Program-made: the position numbers and the translations under genes | Source of the DNA: Bacteroidia bacterium | GTDB lineage: Bacteria; Bacteroidota; Bacteroidia; M30B66 | Direction: 5' to 3' | Assembly: GCA_018401705.1 (NCBI GenBank) | Contig: JAGYKL010000002.1 | Coordinates: 129,526 to 193,525 of the forward strand | DNA length: 64,000 nt | The notes under the pieces: model-generated | What the model was told of the DNA's origin: nothing | What the model saw: only the letters and a program-made list of their open reading frames with translations | Database searches by the model: none | In this document: in pieces, positions 53,602-63,500 of the stretch | How the letters are laid out: every line of letters begins with the position of its first letter | How positions within the stretch are numbered: position 1 is the first letter of the stretch

Positions 53602-54414
53602 TTAATTCATCAAATGATTTTTATCGCCTTGTTGTCTGTAGAACTCGGCAAGTGAGAAGTGAACATTGGGATTATCTGGGTCACGCCGTAGAATCTCATT
53701 ATATTCTTGCAGAGCCATGTCAGGTTGATTACTGGCCTCGTATATTTCAGCCAAAAATCCATGGTAACCTGCTTCTTCAGGATAAAGAGCCATTAACTTC
53801 CTGATTTCTTCTAAAGCTTTATCCTTTTTGCCCATTTTGAGATACAGGTTCTTCTTTTGAAGGGCAAGTTCTTCTGACAGACCTGTAATAATTTCAAGTT
53901 CATCGTAGGTCTTCACCGCTTCAGCGTAGTCCCCAATTTGAGCTTGAGCAGCGCCTAATCCAAAAATATAATCTGGGTTATTCGGTTCCTTTTTGTTTAA
54001 TTGTTCCAAAAGCGGGACAATCTCTTTAAATTTCCCTTGCTGTTCGTAAATATCAGCTAGAGCCAATTTATACCATTTGTTCTTGTCATCAAAGCGAACA
54101 GCTTGTTTAGCGCTTAGTTCTGCAGACTCAATATTTCCTATTTGAAGATATATTTGGCTTAACTCAAAATGAGTTGCTGAACTTCTCGGGTTGATTCTAA
54201 TAGCTTGTTGAAACTTATCCTGAGCAATACTGAAGTTTCCAAGAAGCTTGTCTTTCTCGGCATCATGAAACAAGTATGCAAACTCAAGTCTTTCTTTTTC
54301 TGAAAGCTCTGCGCCGGATGAAGGGCCTTGATTAGTAATTGCTTTTTTCTGCGATGAGCAAGAAATAACCCCCAATACGAGGGAAAATAGTAGAAGTGTT
54401 CTGATTAACGTCAT
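53602..54414 (-). CDS. TPR-repeat lipoprotein, N-terminal part
   Basis: The open frame of 270 residues has a lipoprotein signal (LVLGVISC, lipidated Cys about 19). Five or six tetratricopeptide repeats follow (SSATHFELSQIYLQIGNIESAELSAKQAVRFD, YKLALADIYEQQGKFKEIVPLLEQL, DYIFGLGAAQAQIGDYAEAVKTYDEL). The frame shifts at about 53602 and the repeats continue in other frames to 52679. The gene sits between a sugar nucleotidyltransferase and DUF4292/envC, a conserved order in Flavobacteriia. Confidence 0.85.
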   Translation of the reverse strand: MTLIRTLLLFSLVLGVISCSSQKKAITNQGPSSGAELSEKERLEFAYLFHDAEKDKLLGNFSIAQDKFQQAIRINPRSSATHFELSQIYLQIGNIESAELSAKQAVRFDDKNKWYKLALADIYEQQGKFKEIVPLLEQLNKKEPNNPDYIFGLGAAQAQIGDYAEAVKTYDELEIITGLSEELALQKKNLYLKMGKKDKALEEIRKLMALYPEEAGYHGFLAEIYEASNQPDMALQEYNEILRRDPDNPNVHFSLAEFYRQQGDKNHLMN

Positions 54415-54420
54415 TTATGC

Positions 54421-55431
54421 TTAGTCCTCATGGCTAATCACTGAATAATCTCCAACGCTCACGTCTAGCATTTTGTTCTGGATTTTCACTGAATTGCCAA
54501 CCATTGAATTGGTCATAACGCTGTTTTCAATGAGCGTATTTTTCTGAATGATAGAATTTTTTACAACTGAGTTAATTACAGTTGTACCAGCCGCAAGCGA
54601 AACATGTGGTCCAACAATAGAGCCAATTATCTTAACACCCTCAGAGAAAAAGCAAGGTTCTATTATTAGGGAGTTATCGGTTTCTATAGACCTTTTCTTC
54701 AAGAACTCTTCTTTTCCAAGCTCTAGCCAACGAGCATGAGTATAAACAGTAGCGTTTTTGTTACCGCAATCGAGCCATTCAATAACTTTACCAGGGGCAA
54801 ATTTCAAGCCCTTAGATTTCATATTCTCTAAGGCGTTTGTTAATTGGTACTCTCCTTTCTCCAGAATTTTATTGTCGATGAGATACTGTAACTCTCCTTT
54901 AAGACCTTCACCATCTTTGAAATAGTAGATTCCTATAATAGCTAAATCAGAGACAAAATGTTGAGGTTTCTCAACAAAATCAGTTATTAATCCTTGTTCA
55001 TTTAGTTTAACAACACCAAAAGCTCTTGGGTCTTCAACTTGCTGAACCCAGATTACAGAATCTTTACTTTCATCGAGCACAAAGTCTGCTTTGAAAAGAG
55101 TATCTGCAAAAGCAACTATAAGTTTTCCTTTCAAGGAATCTGCTGCGCAGAGCACAGCATGAGCTGTTCCAAGAGGCTCATCTTGGTAATATATTTTTCC
55201 TTTTGCCCCAACTTGTTCGGCAACAGAGATTAAATCTTCTTCTGCTTGTTTCCCGAATCGACCAATGATAAAAGCAATTTCTTCAATAGGTTCATTGCAT
55301 GTTCTTGCCAGTTCTTCAACAATGTGATGAACCATCGGTTTGCCAGCAAATTCCACCAAAGGTTTTGGGGTGATAAGAGTATGTGGGCGCAGGCGTTTTC
55401 CCATGCCTGCCATAGGGATAATAATTCTCAT
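54421..55431 (-). CDS. Sugar-phosphate nucleotidyltransferase
   Basis: The 336-residue NTP-transferase has the N-terminal nucleotide motif GMGKRLRPHTLITPKPLVEFAGKPMV, the EDPRAFGVVKL and TDFVEKP substrate segments, and a C-terminal left-handed beta-helix of hexapeptide repeats (GSIVGPHVSLAAGTTVINSVVKNSIIQKNTLIENS). It activates a sugar phosphate, most like glucose-1-phosphate thymidylyl- or uridylyltransferases; the exact nucleotide cannot be told. It is next to dut and a polysaccharide flippase, fitting cell-surface glycan synthesis. The TPR gene follows after 6 bases. Confidence 0.88.
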   Translation of the reverse strand: MRIIIPMAGMGKRLRPHTLITPKPLVEFAGKPMVHHIVEELARTCNEPIEEIAFIIGRFGKQAEEDLISVAEQVGAKGKIYYQDEPLGTAHAVLCAADSLKGKLIVAFADTLFKADFVLDESKDSVIWVQQVEDPRAFGVVKLNEQGLITDFVEKPQHFVSDLAIIGIYYFKDGEGLKGELQYLIDNKILEKGEYQLTNALENMKSKGLKFAPGKVIEWLDCGNKNATVYTHARWLELGKEEFLKKRSIETDNSLIIEPCFFSEGVKIIGSIVGPHVSLAAGTTVINSVVKNSIIQKNTLIENSVMTNSMVGNSVKIQNKMLDVSVGDYSVISHED

Positions 55432-55451
55432 GCAGTAAATTTTGTAATCAT

Positions 55452-55886
55452 TTAGTGGACGCCAGTATGTCCGAAACCTCCAGACCCTCTGTCTGTTTCA
55501 GTTAATTCAACTGTTTGATTCCAAATAGCAGTTTCGTGTTTAGCAAACACTAATTGTGCTATTCTTTCCCCGTTATTGATTGTAAAAGCTTGATCAGAAA
55601 GGTTTACAAGGATCACCTTCACTTCTCCTCTATAATCAGCATCAATTGTTCCTGGAGAATTTAAAACTGTAATTCCGTGTTTTGCAGCCAATCCACTTCT
55701 AGGTCTTACTTGTCCTTCAAACCCTTCAGGAATTTCAAAGAAAAGGCCTGTTGGAATAATTGCTCTACCTAAGGGAGCTAGGGTAACGGGCTCTTCAAGG
55801 TTAGCTCTTAGGTCACAGCCAGCGGCATGAGCTGTTCCGTATTCGGGCGTTGGATGCGCCGAGATGTTAATGAGATTCACCTTCAT
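55452..55886 (-). CDS. dut: dUTP diphosphatase
   Basis: The 144-residue trimeric dUTPase hydrolyses dUTP to dUMP, preventing uracil in DNA. All five motifs are recognisable: [42 protein letters not shown], and the C-terminal [12 protein letters not shown]. The frame is open to 56006, but the ATG at 55886 ([18 protein letters not shown]) is the canonical start and avoids a long overlap with the flippase gene. It lies in the flippase-dut-nucleotidyltransferase operon. Confidence 0.95.
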   Translation of the reverse strand: MKVNLINISAHPTPEYGTAHAAGCDLRANLEEPVTLAPLGRAIIPTGLFFEIPEGFEGQVRPRSGLAAKHGITVLNSPGTIDADYRGEVKVILVNLSDQAFTINNGERIAQLVFAKHETAIWNQTVELTETDRGSGGFGHTGVH

Positions 55887-55897
55887 ACGCTGATTTT

Positions 55898-57385
55898 TTA
55901 AGATTGTAATTGTTGCGAAATTAGTGTTTTTTTCCTGATTTCCTGATTCCATACGAAGGCTACAAATAGTAAGATTATAGTGCATTTTAGAATCCATGAC
56001 AGCCAACCCTCCATAGGTAAAAACGAGGCGTATAAATAAGTTATCACAGCTGCAAAAAGCGGATAACCAATAACTTTCATCTTATTATATGGAACAGGAT
56101 AATACTTGCTTCCTAAAACATAAGATGCGATCATCATACTTAAATAAACAATAAAAGTTGCCCATGATGCGCCTTCATATCCGTACAAGGGGATTAAAAA
56201 ATAATTTAAACCTACAGTTAAAATAGCTCCGAAAATGGCCAACCATGCACCAAAATGAGTTTTATCGTTGAGTTTAAACCAAATACTTAGGTTGAAGAAA
56301 ATTCCTAAAAAGATATTCGCCATAAGCAGAACCGGAACTATGCCAAGTCCTTCATGGTAAGTTTCCCCAATAAAATATTTCACAACATTCATAAATAAAA
56401 GAACTCCAATGTATATGGTGCTGCAAGCAATCACAAACCAAGTCATAACATCAGCATAGAGTTTCTTCGCATCTTTTTCTTTAGATTGAGAAAAGAAAAA
56501 TGGTTCAGCAGCAAAGCGAAAAGTTTGAATGAAAATGGTCATTAAAACGGCTACTTTGTAGCAAGCTCCAAAAATTCCTAATTCATGCATTGCTACATCT
56601 TCGTTGAGCTGATATTTCATGCTCACTCTACTAAACATTTCATTGGTAATGCCTGCCAGTCCACCAACTAAAAGTGGCAAACTATATTTCATCATTCTAA
56701 TCCACAGATTACTTTGAAATGATATGCCTGCTTTAAGCATGTCAGGTAAAAGCAGAATAAATGTGACTACGCTCGCTAATAAATTTGATATAAACACATA
56801 CCCAACGCCGAATTCGGGAGAATAAACAGAACTTGCTAATGAATAAAACATTGAGCCTGAATCCTTGAGCACCCAAGGACAGAACAAAAGAAAAAATAGA
56901 TTCCCAAGAATATTGACCCCAATATTGATAAGCTTGATAAAGGCGAATTTAAATGCTTTATTCTCAAGTCTAAGTTTGGCAAAAGGGATAGCAGTAATAG
57001 CATCTGTAGCCAAAATTAGGGCAAACCAAATAATGTAATCAGCATGCTTTGGATATTCAATCAGATTGGCAATATCGTCTAAGAAGACAATAGTTAGAAG
57101 AAAGAAAAAGACAGAACTAACAAAAAGAGAAAGTAAAGAGGTTGAATAAACTTGGGACTTATCCTCTTCATTTCGAGCAAATCGAAAAAAAGCAGTTTCA
57201 AAACCATATGTCAAAACAATTAGCAGAAAAGCTACATAAGAATACATCTCTGTAACCACTCCATATTGCTCCGGTAAAAACACTCTTGTGTGCAATGGAA
57301 CCAATAAATAGTTTAGCAAACGCCCAACTATTGAACTTAATCCATAAATGGCTGTTTGAGAAGCTAGTGTTTTAAGTGGGTTCAA
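55898..57385 (-). CDS. Polysaccharide/oligosaccharide flippase (Wzx-like)
   Basis: The 495-residue protein has 12-14 membrane segments of the MOP superfamily. It begins with the signature [46 protein letters not shown]. It likely flips an undecaprenyl-linked oligosaccharide across the inner membrane, using the same carrier that UppP (13421) recycles. It is the first gene of the minus-strand envelope operon. A 204-base gap with the divergent rseP gene holds its promoter region; I saw no perfect TAnnTTTG box there. Confidence 0.85.
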   Translation of the reverse strand: MNPLKTLASQTAIYGLSSIVGRLLNYLLVPLHTRVFLPEQYGVVTEMYSYVAFLLIVLTYGFETAFFRFARNEEDKSQVYSTSLLSLFVSSVFFFLLTIVFLDDIANLIEYPKHADYIIWFALILATDAITAIPFAKLRLENKAFKFAFIKLINIGVNILGNLFFLLFCPWVLKDSGSMFYSLASSVYSPEFGVGYVFISNLLASVVTFILLLPDMLKAGISFQSNLWIRMMKYSLPLLVGGLAGITNEMFSRVSMKYQLNEDVAMHELGIFGACYKVAVLMTIFIQTFRFAAEPFFFSQSKEKDAKKLYADVMTWFVIACSTIYIGVLLFMNVVKYFIGETYHEGLGIVPVLLMANIFLGIFFNLSIWFKLNDKTHFGAWLAIFGAILTVGLNYFLIPLYGYEGASWATFIVYLSMMIASYVLGSKYYPVPYNKMKVIGYPLFAAVITYLYASFLPMEGWLSWILKCTIILLFVAFVWNQEIRKKTLISQQLQS

Positions 57386-57589
57386 GGCCTGATTGAAAAA
57401 TCTAGGTGCTAAGGAAACGATTTTTAATTAGTAAAGTATATCCTTTAAGATATACTAAGAACAAGTCAATGTTAAAACATGGTATCTTCTTCAAAAATCT
57501 CGGTTTTGCAGTAAGATTATTTCTAGTAGTAACACAAATGAATCAGGCATCTTTGAAATGCCTACTTTTACCGCCATAAAAAATTAAGA

Positions 57590-58921
57590 ATGGATTATGT
57601 GATTATGGGAGCTCAGTTAATTCTGAGTCTTTCGATATTAATTGTTTTGCATGAGATGGGGCATTTCTTTCCTGCCCGATGGTTTAAAACAAGAGTTGAG
57701 AAGTTTTATCTCTTTTTTGATTGGCCAAAGTCTTTATTCAGTATTAAAAGAGGCGATACAGAATACGGAATAGGCATGATTCCTCTTGGGGGTTATGTTA
57801 AGATTTCGGGTATGATTGATGAATCAATGGATAAGGAGCAAATGGCCTTGCCTCCTCAGCCATGGGAATTCCGTTCAAAACCAGCTTGGCAGAGGCTAAT
57901 TATTATGATTGGTGGTGTTACAGTGAATCTTATACTGGGCATGTTTATATATGCTATGGTTTTATTTGTTTGGGGCAAGGAATATTTGCCTGTCAAGAAT
58001 GCAAGCTATGGGATTGTTGTTGCAGACTCTATTGTTTATGATGCAGGATTTCGAAATGGCGATAAAGTTCTTGCATTAAACGGCAAAATGCCTGAAACAT
58101 TCAAGGAGTTAAATATTGATATTCTTCTTAATGAGACATCTACTGTAAGCATTGAAAGAGCAGGGGAAAAACTAGATATTGAAATCCCACAAGGCTTTGC
58201 TGAAAAAATTATTGCCTTAAATGAGCCTGTTTTATTTTTACCTGCTGTACCAGTTTTTGTTGACTCTGTTTTAGCTGATTCTCCTGCTGCTGCAGGAGGA
58301 ATAATTAAAGGTGACCGAATAATAGGCTTGAACGAAACTTCTATTTCCTATTTTGCCGAACTACCTCCAATCCTTAACGAAAACAAAGGCAAAGAAGTTA
58401 ATATTAAGCTACTTAGAGCCAACGACACTATCAATACCAAAACACTTATTGGAGATGATGGAAAACTAGGCTTCTTTAACATTGATCCGAAAAAACTTTT
58501 CGATTTTGAAGTTGAGAAGTACGGATTCTTTGAGTCGTTTCCTGCAGGTATTTCTGAAGGCGCTTCTACATTAGCTAATTATGTGAAGCAATTCAAGTTA
58601 GTCTTTACTAAAGAAGGCTCTAAGAAAGTAGGTGGTTTTGGTGCAATAGCTTCTCAGTTTGATAAAGGTTGGGATTGGCAGAGGTTTTGGAATATAACAG
58701 CATTCCTATCAATAGCCCTGGCTTTTATGAATATTTTACCTATTCCTGCATTAGATGGCGGGCATGTGATGTTTCTATTATATGAAATAATTACCGGGAG
58801 AAAGCCAAATGATAAGCTACTTGAGAAAGCTCAATTAGTTGGTATGGTGTTGCTATTAAGTCTACTTGTATTTGCCAATGGTAATGACATTTATAAATGG
58901 ATTTCAGGGCTGATGAAATAG
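57590..58921 (+). CDS. rseP: RIP metalloprotease RseP (site-2 protease)
   Basis: The 443-residue membrane-embedded zinc protease cleaves transmembrane anti-sigma factors and signal remnants. HEMGH at residues 21-25 provides the zinc ligands, MIPLGGYVKI follows, and the third ligand lies in NILPIPALDGGHV. Two PDZ-like domains fill the periplasmic middle (about 150-320; ASYGIVVADSIVYDAGFRNGDKVLALNG and DSVLADSPAAAGGIIKGDRIIGLN). All catalytic residues are present. The GNAT gene overlaps its end by 25 bases, suggesting coupling. Confidence 0.95.
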   Translation: MDYVIMGAQLILSLSILIVLHEMGHFFPARWFKTRVEKFYLFFDWPKSLFSIKRGDTEYGIGMIPLGGYVKISGMIDESMDKEQMALPPQPWEFRSKPAWQRLIIMIGGVTVNLILGMFIYAMVLFVWGKEYLPVKNASYGIVVADSIVYDAGFRNGDKVLALNGKMPETFKELNIDILLNETSTVSIERAGEKLDIEIPQGFAEKIIALNEPVLFLPAVPVFVDSVLADSPAAAGGIIKGDRIIGLNETSISYFAELPPILNENKGKEVNIKLLRANDTINTKTLIGDDGKLGFFNIDPKKLFDFEVEKYGFFESFPAGISEGASTLANYVKQFKLVFTKEGSKKVGGFGAIASQFDKGWDWQRFWNITAFLSIALAFMNILPIPALDGGHVMFLLYEIITGRKPNDKLLEKAQLVGMVLLLSLLVFANGNDIYKWISGLMK

Positions 58922-59478
58922 CACCAGGTTTTGCATTTCAGGAGATTGAATCTTATTCTACTGATAGAATCATACTTAGAAAGGTTGAGCCAAAAGACCA
59001 TTTGTTTTTAGTTAAACATAAGAATGAGTCATTGGTGAGACGATTTCTAAATATAAATGATCATGATACCTGGGTTACAGAAAAGAGCAAGATTGAGAAA
59101 GGGTTATCCACATGGTCTTTCAGCTTTTGTAACTTCTATTTATTTGAAAAAGAAAATGGGCAGCCTTTGGGGCATTGCGGTTTCCACTTCTGGAATCAAA
59201 GACATCAAAAAGCCGAGTTGGGTTACATGATATATGACCCTGCTAATTATGGTAAAAGGTTCATGCAAGAAGCTTGCGAGTTTGCAGTTAATTTTGGTTT
59301 TAAAGAACTGAAACTAGTCAGAATTGAGGCAATGACTTCACCTTTTAACGAAGCATCTAAAAGAATACTTAGAAACCTAGGGTTTGAAGAAGAAGGTCTT
59401 TTAAGAAAGAACTATATCAAAAACAAAGAGCCCGAAGACTCTATCATGTTTGGATTAATTAACTCTGATATAAAATAA
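58897..59478 (+). CDS. GNAT-family N-acetyltransferase
   Basis: The 193-residue acetyltransferase resembles the RimJ/RimL subgroup: TDRIILRKVEPKDH at the N-terminus, GHCGFHFWNQRHQKAELGYMI in the core, the acetyl-CoA pocket YGKRFMQEACEFAVNFGFKEL, and EASKRILRNLGFEEEG. It may acetylate a protein N-terminus or small amine; the substrate is unknown. The start overlaps the end of rseP by 25 bases in a different frame. Confidence 0.85.
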   Translation: MDFRADEIAPGFAFQEIESYSTDRIILRKVEPKDHLFLVKHKNESLVRRFLNINDHDTWVTEKSKIEKGLSTWSFSFCNFYLFEKENGQPLGHCGFHFWNQRHQKAELGYMIYDPANYGKRFMQEACEFAVNFGFKELKLVRIEAMTSPFNEASKRILRNLGFEEEGLLRKNYIKNKEPEDSIMFGLINSDIK

Positions 59479-59516
59479 AAAAAGGGGCTGTTCATTTAGA
59501 ACAGCCCCTTTTTTTA
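59479..59516. terminator. Bidirectional terminator between the GNAT and DUF2911 genes
   Basis: Arms GGGGCTGTTC (59484-59493) / GAACAGCCCC (59499-59508) with a 5-base loop are flanked by A and T runs on both sides. Confidence 0.9.
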
Positions 59517-59526
59517 TTAAGTTTTT

Positions 59527-60102
59527 TTATCTCATTTCCCAAGACACAACTGTGTTTTCCCACATCATGCTTACGGTACCGTTTCCGGTTTTATCAGATT
59601 TGATTTCGAATCCAAAGCGCTCATGAAGATCTGCAGATTTTTCAGATTTAACTTTAAATCTCAATGCATCCTTTGATTCATCATATTTATATGCACCCCA
59701 TTGGTCAGGCACACTATTAAAGATAATTGTCCATTCTGAATCCCCAGGAATAGAAAACAGTGCATACTTTCCGGCTCTAAGGAAACTTCCGCCCACTTTA
59801 CAATCGCGGCTTACTTCAACAGTTGTTGCTTCATTAGCTCCTGTTCTCCAAAGCTTTCCATAAGGAACAAGATCTCCAAAGATTGTTCTTCCTTTTACGC
59901 CTGGCTGACTGAAATTTATTGTAATTGTAAGATCTCCAACTGTTTCTTTAATTGTTGCTGGAGGACTTGGGCGCTCATCCTTTTTTGCAGCGCTCATAGA
60001 TGTTTTATCACTTTTTGTTTGAGCCGAAAGTGAGCCGGCTAATAAGAATGCTACCATTAATAGTGTAGTTCCTAGCGATTTTTTAATTGGTTGGATGTTC
60101 AT
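59527..60102 (-). CDS. DUF2911 secreted protein
   Basis: The protein has 191 residues with a signal peptide (about 1-28, ending at SAQ). The mature part matches DUF2911 (TINFSQPGVKGRTIFGDLVPYGKLWRTGANEATTVEVSRDCKVGG, then YALFSIPGDSEWTIIFN and QWGAYKYDESKDALRF). The family is common and abundant in Bacteroidota envelopes; its function is unknown. A full -33/-7 promoter precedes it at 60127-60157. Confidence 0.85.
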   Translation of the reverse strand: MNIQPIKKSLGTTLLMVAFLLAGSLSAQTKSDKTSMSAAKKDERPSPPATIKETVGDLTITINFSQPGVKGRTIFGDLVPYGKLWRTGANEATTVEVSRDCKVGGSFLRAGKYALFSIPGDSEWTIIFNSVPDQWGAYKYDESKDALRFKVKSEKSADLHERFGFEIKSDKTGNGTVSMMWENTVVSWEMR

Positions 60103-60126
60103 CTTTTTGTTTTTTCAGAATAGTTT

Positions 60127-60157
60127 CAAAGGTACTGTTTTCGGCTTATAGTCAAAA
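60127..60157 (-). promoter_or_regulatory. Bacteroidota promoter, TTTTG-N18-TACCTTTG
   Basis: On the minus strand TACCTTTG (60127-60134) is preceded after 18 bases by TTTTG (60153-60157). Both boxes and their spacing match the Bacteroidota consensus. It would start transcription about 20 bases before the DUF2911 ATG at 60102. This is the clearest promoter in the window. Confidence 0.7.
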
Positions 60158-60174
60158 TCTATGCAAAAATCGAT

Positions 60175-61077
60175 TCAAAAAATTTCTGCGACCATACAAC
60201 GAACACCACCACCACCAAGTTGTTCAATAGTTGGGATAGATACTGGTAATAAAAGCCCTGCTTTTTGAAGTGCCGATATTTGAAAGTCGTTTAGCGCATT
60301 CAAAGCAGTTTCTGATAGAAGAATAATTTTTTCATCAAGATGATTTCTCAATTCAAGCATATTCCCTGCGAATGCCTTAGTCTGCTTCAAATCTATCTCA
60401 ATCAGCATTCTTCCACCTTTCTTAAGAGAATCCTTAAGTCTTTCTTTATCAGAATCTGAAATATATTCAGTAGAAAGTAAAATAAAATCGGTGCCTATAG
60501 ATAATATAACATTAGTATGGTAAACAGGTTCTCCTGATTCATCTAATGTGTTAAAGCACATCAATTCATAGCCTAAGGCATCAGCCAAATTGCGTGCAGG
60601 GGATTCATGAGTTCTCGGGGAAAGCGCAGCATAAGCTATTTTGTTAAGATGGTCAAATACTATGCTGCCAGTACCTTCAAGGTATTGCTGTTTCTTTTCA
60701 AACTTTGAGAAATCTTGATATCTCCTTTCGGAGGATTGGGATAGCAGATGATTTAGAATATCCTCTCTCTTTTCAAGTCTGCGATTATGAGCCATCATAG
60801 GATATGTGACAATTAAATTACCAGGATGGACACCAAGCCAGTTATTCGGAAATACTGCATCAGGGCAGACAACACTTTCTCTATCATCGAAAACTAATAC
60901 GTTTACACCCTCATCTCTAAGCCTTCTTACTACTCCCTGAAACTCTTGAACTGATTTTGTTGAAACATCCAGAATTTCAGCAGACGATTGAAAAGCATTA
61001 CTTGATTCGGTTTCATGATTAAACCCAAAATGTAAGGGGCTAATCATTAGAACTGTATCTGTTGATTGCATTGTCAT
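60175..61077 (-). CDS. ctlX: Citrulline hydrolase CtlX-like protein of the amidinotransferase superfamily
   Basis: The 300-residue protein is related to arginine deiminases. Family features are PDAVFPNNWLGVHP, the EGTGSIVFDHLNKIAYAALSPRTH block, the active-site His in VYHTNVILSIG, and the C-terminal catalytic Cys (about 294) in GGGGVRCMVAEIF. CtlX-type enzymes hydrolyse citrulline to ornithine and carbamate in Bacteroidota; that assignment is by family. It overlaps the penicillin-acylase gene by four bases (ATGA), so the two are translated together. Confidence 0.85.
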   Translation of the reverse strand: MTMQSTDTVLMISPLHFGFNHETESSNAFQSSAEILDVSTKSVQEFQGVVRRLRDEGVNVLVFDDRESVVCPDAVFPNNWLGVHPGNLIVTYPMMAHNRRLEKREDILNHLLSQSSERRYQDFSKFEKKQQYLEGTGSIVFDHLNKIAYAALSPRTHESPARNLADALGYELMCFNTLDESGEPVYHTNVILSIGTDFILLSTEYISDSDKERLKDSLKKGGRMLIEIDLKQTKAFAGNMLELRNHLDEKIILLSETALNALNDFQISALQKAGLLLPVSIPTIEQLGGGGVRCMVAEIF

Positions 61078-63455
61078 TTTAAAGGCATCAGAATCAAGGC
61101 TCCTTTCGATTGCTTTTCAATCTCTTTTCTATCCATAAGTTGGCTTCTAAATCCACTTGAATTAAAAAGGTCGGTTTGATCGGAATAATGGTCAGCTAGG
61201 AAATACCCAGATTGGCCAGTAGGCAAAACGCTCAGGGTATGATCAACATCAGAAAAGTCAATTATTCTTCTCATTGCAGGCCCAAAATAAACTGGATAAG
61301 TTGCCGATGAATCTAGGCGGTAACCCATATTATTTAAAACTTCATTGCCTCCTTGAACGGGATTTGGCCCAACGTTAAACAGTAAGTTAAATGGCTTCTT
61401 CCTTCCAATTGGATGCACATGCTCAAGAGTATGAGCCCTACTCCATTTCCATTTGCTTTGGTCTTTCCCGTAAACACTCTTTAATTCAGAGATTGCCTTA
61501 TGCCACGCATTTTTGATTATCAAAGAGCGGTATTCTTTATTTCTTGTTATCCAATCGTCCCACCAGTAAGTTTCTATCCTCCGAAGTAGATAAGGATAGC
61601 TTGTTTTCATAAAATGGGTATTCATATACCTTTTAAACAATGGCTCTCCAATTTTATTAACCATAGTAGCCCTGAGAATATGGTAAATCCAATGATTTAG
61701 AATTAAAGCTCCGGGAGACTCTAATCCATAAGAGCCATCCCAAGATGATAGTCTGTTTGATTCTTCTGTCTTTATTGCAGCAGGATCAATTGAAGAAAGT
61801 GTTTTCAGTAAATCTTGAGCTAATTTAAGATCCGATTCACTTTTTGTATCAACGATAAGTATCTTCATATCATCAACACTAAACTTATCTTTTCCTGAAA
61901 GTTCAGCAACAATTCTATTAGCCCTGCTGTCAGGAACATAGTAACCTGGATAATAACCAATACTTATAGAGTCGGGCTGATTATTAGCTGAATAAACATA
62001 GCCTTGAGGAGGGTCTTCAGCCCTTGGGTTTTCTTCAAAGTCGAGCCAGCCGAGATATTCATCTAATCCTGAAGCTCCGTCAAGAAATCTTTTAGGATTA
62101 ACACTCTCAGGGCGCTTAATCAATTTAGCAGCAGCCCACCAAGCAATATGGCCATCTTTATCGCCATACATGACATTAAGGCCAGGTGCATCAATTAAGG
62201 AGGCTGCATACCTCGCATCATCCATGCTTTTAGCATGATTGAGATTATAAACAGCTTCTAGTGACCTTGCAGGGAACTTAAGATAAGACCACCAAACAGA
62301 AACAGGAGTCCTGCGAGTTGGTAAATCATCAAAAACATCTTGGATTAAAGGCCCATGGGGAGTTTCTTTAATCACTATGGTCTCTTCGCCCTTATCTTTT
62401 ATTTTAATAATTTGTTCAGTCGCCTTTATTGCTTGAGGACTTCCCTTAAACTTAACATTGTTGCCTTCTATTTCTTCAATAAAGAAGTCAACATCGTCAT
62501 TTTCGAACATGGTTAGACCATTTGCACAGAAATCAGAATGGCCAACAAGAGCAAAAGGGAAACCAGCAAGATGATTACCATAAAACCTAAACCCTGGATA
62601 CTCGAAATGCGCTTCATACCAAACTGCCGGCTGAGAATATCCCATGTGAGTATCGTTACATAATAGAGTGTTCCCTGAAGAAGATTTTGCGGGGGCTAGC
62701 ACCCAGCTATTAGAACCAATCCAAGGGGAGACGGGAAAAGTAGAAAGAACTTTGTCTATTTCATCGGCGAATTGAGCACCATCTATTTGTGCATCGGCAT
62801 ATATAGGGATTTTTGTTCCTTTAATGGTCCAGGCCTGATCAATATCTTTCATATATAAATCTCCTAAAACCCTGTACATCGATTCGACCATTGGGTCGAT
62901 GCGAAAGCCTTCTGCAAAGCCAAAAGCCATGTAGCCAGAAATGAGAAAAACATCAGAAAGCTGAAAAGGTTCAGGATCAATACCTAGCATGGTAAATTCA
63001 ATAGGTGTTTTGCCTTCCAGCATATAGGCATTTACGCCATTAATGTATGCAGCAGTGGCAGACTGAATTGTATCATTTGCTCTATTCTGAAATTCTTTAG
63101 CAGACCATTCAGCATGTTTATTCAATCCAATAGTTCTGAAGAACTTATCAGTCTTGAACATATCATTTCCTAAGACTTCGGCAAGCCTTCCCGCCGCAAG
63201 GCGCCGGATCATTTCTAATTGAAAAAGTCTATCTTGAGCAACAACGTAACCTAAGGCAAAATATGCATCTGTTTCGTTATTAGCATAGATATGAGGAATA
63301 CCCCATTTATCATAATGGATCTCAGTTTGGGAATTTAACCCTTTAAGTGAAATGCTGCCTGTGTATTCAGGCTTCAGAGAATTCAACCAAAAGTATATTC
63401 CACCTGCAAGGAGGCCAAATACAATGATTACAGCCCAAATTATTTTTTTTATCAT
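61074..63455 (-). CDS. Penicillin-acylase family (S45) N-terminal nucleophile hydrolase
   Basis: The 793-residue precursor has a membrane/signal segment (about 7-25) and the S45 signature. The alpha part contains YDKWGIPHIYANN and VAQDRLFQLEMIRRLAAGRLAEVLG. After autoproteolysis at Gly247-Ser248 (GSNSWVLAPAKS) Ser248 becomes the nucleophile, followed by NDTHMGY. It likely cleaves amide bonds in beta-lactams, acyl-homoserine lactones or similar amides; the native substrate is unknown. It is translationally coupled to ctlX downstream and follows the beta-lactamase-family gene by about 45 bases. Confidence 0.9.
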   Translation of the reverse strand: MIKKIIWAVIIVFGLLAGGIYFWLNSLKPEYTGSISLKGLNSQTEIHYDKWGIPHIYANNETDAYFALGYVVAQDRLFQLEMIRRLAAGRLAEVLGNDMFKTDKFFRTIGLNKHAEWSAKEFQNRANDTIQSATAAYINGVNAYMLEGKTPIEFTMLGIDPEPFQLSDVFLISGYMAFGFAEGFRIDPMVESMYRVLGDLYMKDIDQAWTIKGTKIPIYADAQIDGAQFADEIDKVLSTFPVSPWIGSNSWVLAPAKSSSGNTLLCNDTHMGYSQPAVWYEAHFEYPGFRFYGNHLAGFPFALVGHSDFCANGLTMFENDDVDFFIEEIEGNNVKFKGSPQAIKATEQIIKIKDKGEETIVIKETPHGPLIQDVFDDLPTRRTPVSVWWSYLKFPARSLEAVYNLNHAKSMDDARYAASLIDAPGLNVMYGDKDGHIAWWAAAKLIKRPESVNPKRFLDGASGLDEYLGWLDFEENPRAEDPPQGYVYSANNQPDSISIGYYPGYYVPDSRANRIVAELSGKDKFSVDDMKILIVDTKSESDLKLAQDLLKTLSSIDPAAIKTEESNRLSSWDGSYGLESPGALILNHWIYHILRATMVNKIGEPLFKRYMNTHFMKTSYPYLLRRIETYWWDDWITRNKEYRSLIIKNAWHKAISELKSVYGKDQSKWKWSRAHTLEHVHPIGRKKPFNLLFNVGPNPVQGGNEVLNNMGYRLDSSATYPVYFGPAMRRIIDFSDVDHTLSVLPTGQSGYFLADHYSDQTDLFNSSGFRSQLMDRKEIEKQSKGALILMPLK

Positions 63456-63500
63456 CTATCCAACGCTTTCGGCGTTGAAATTACAAATGTTTCTTGATGT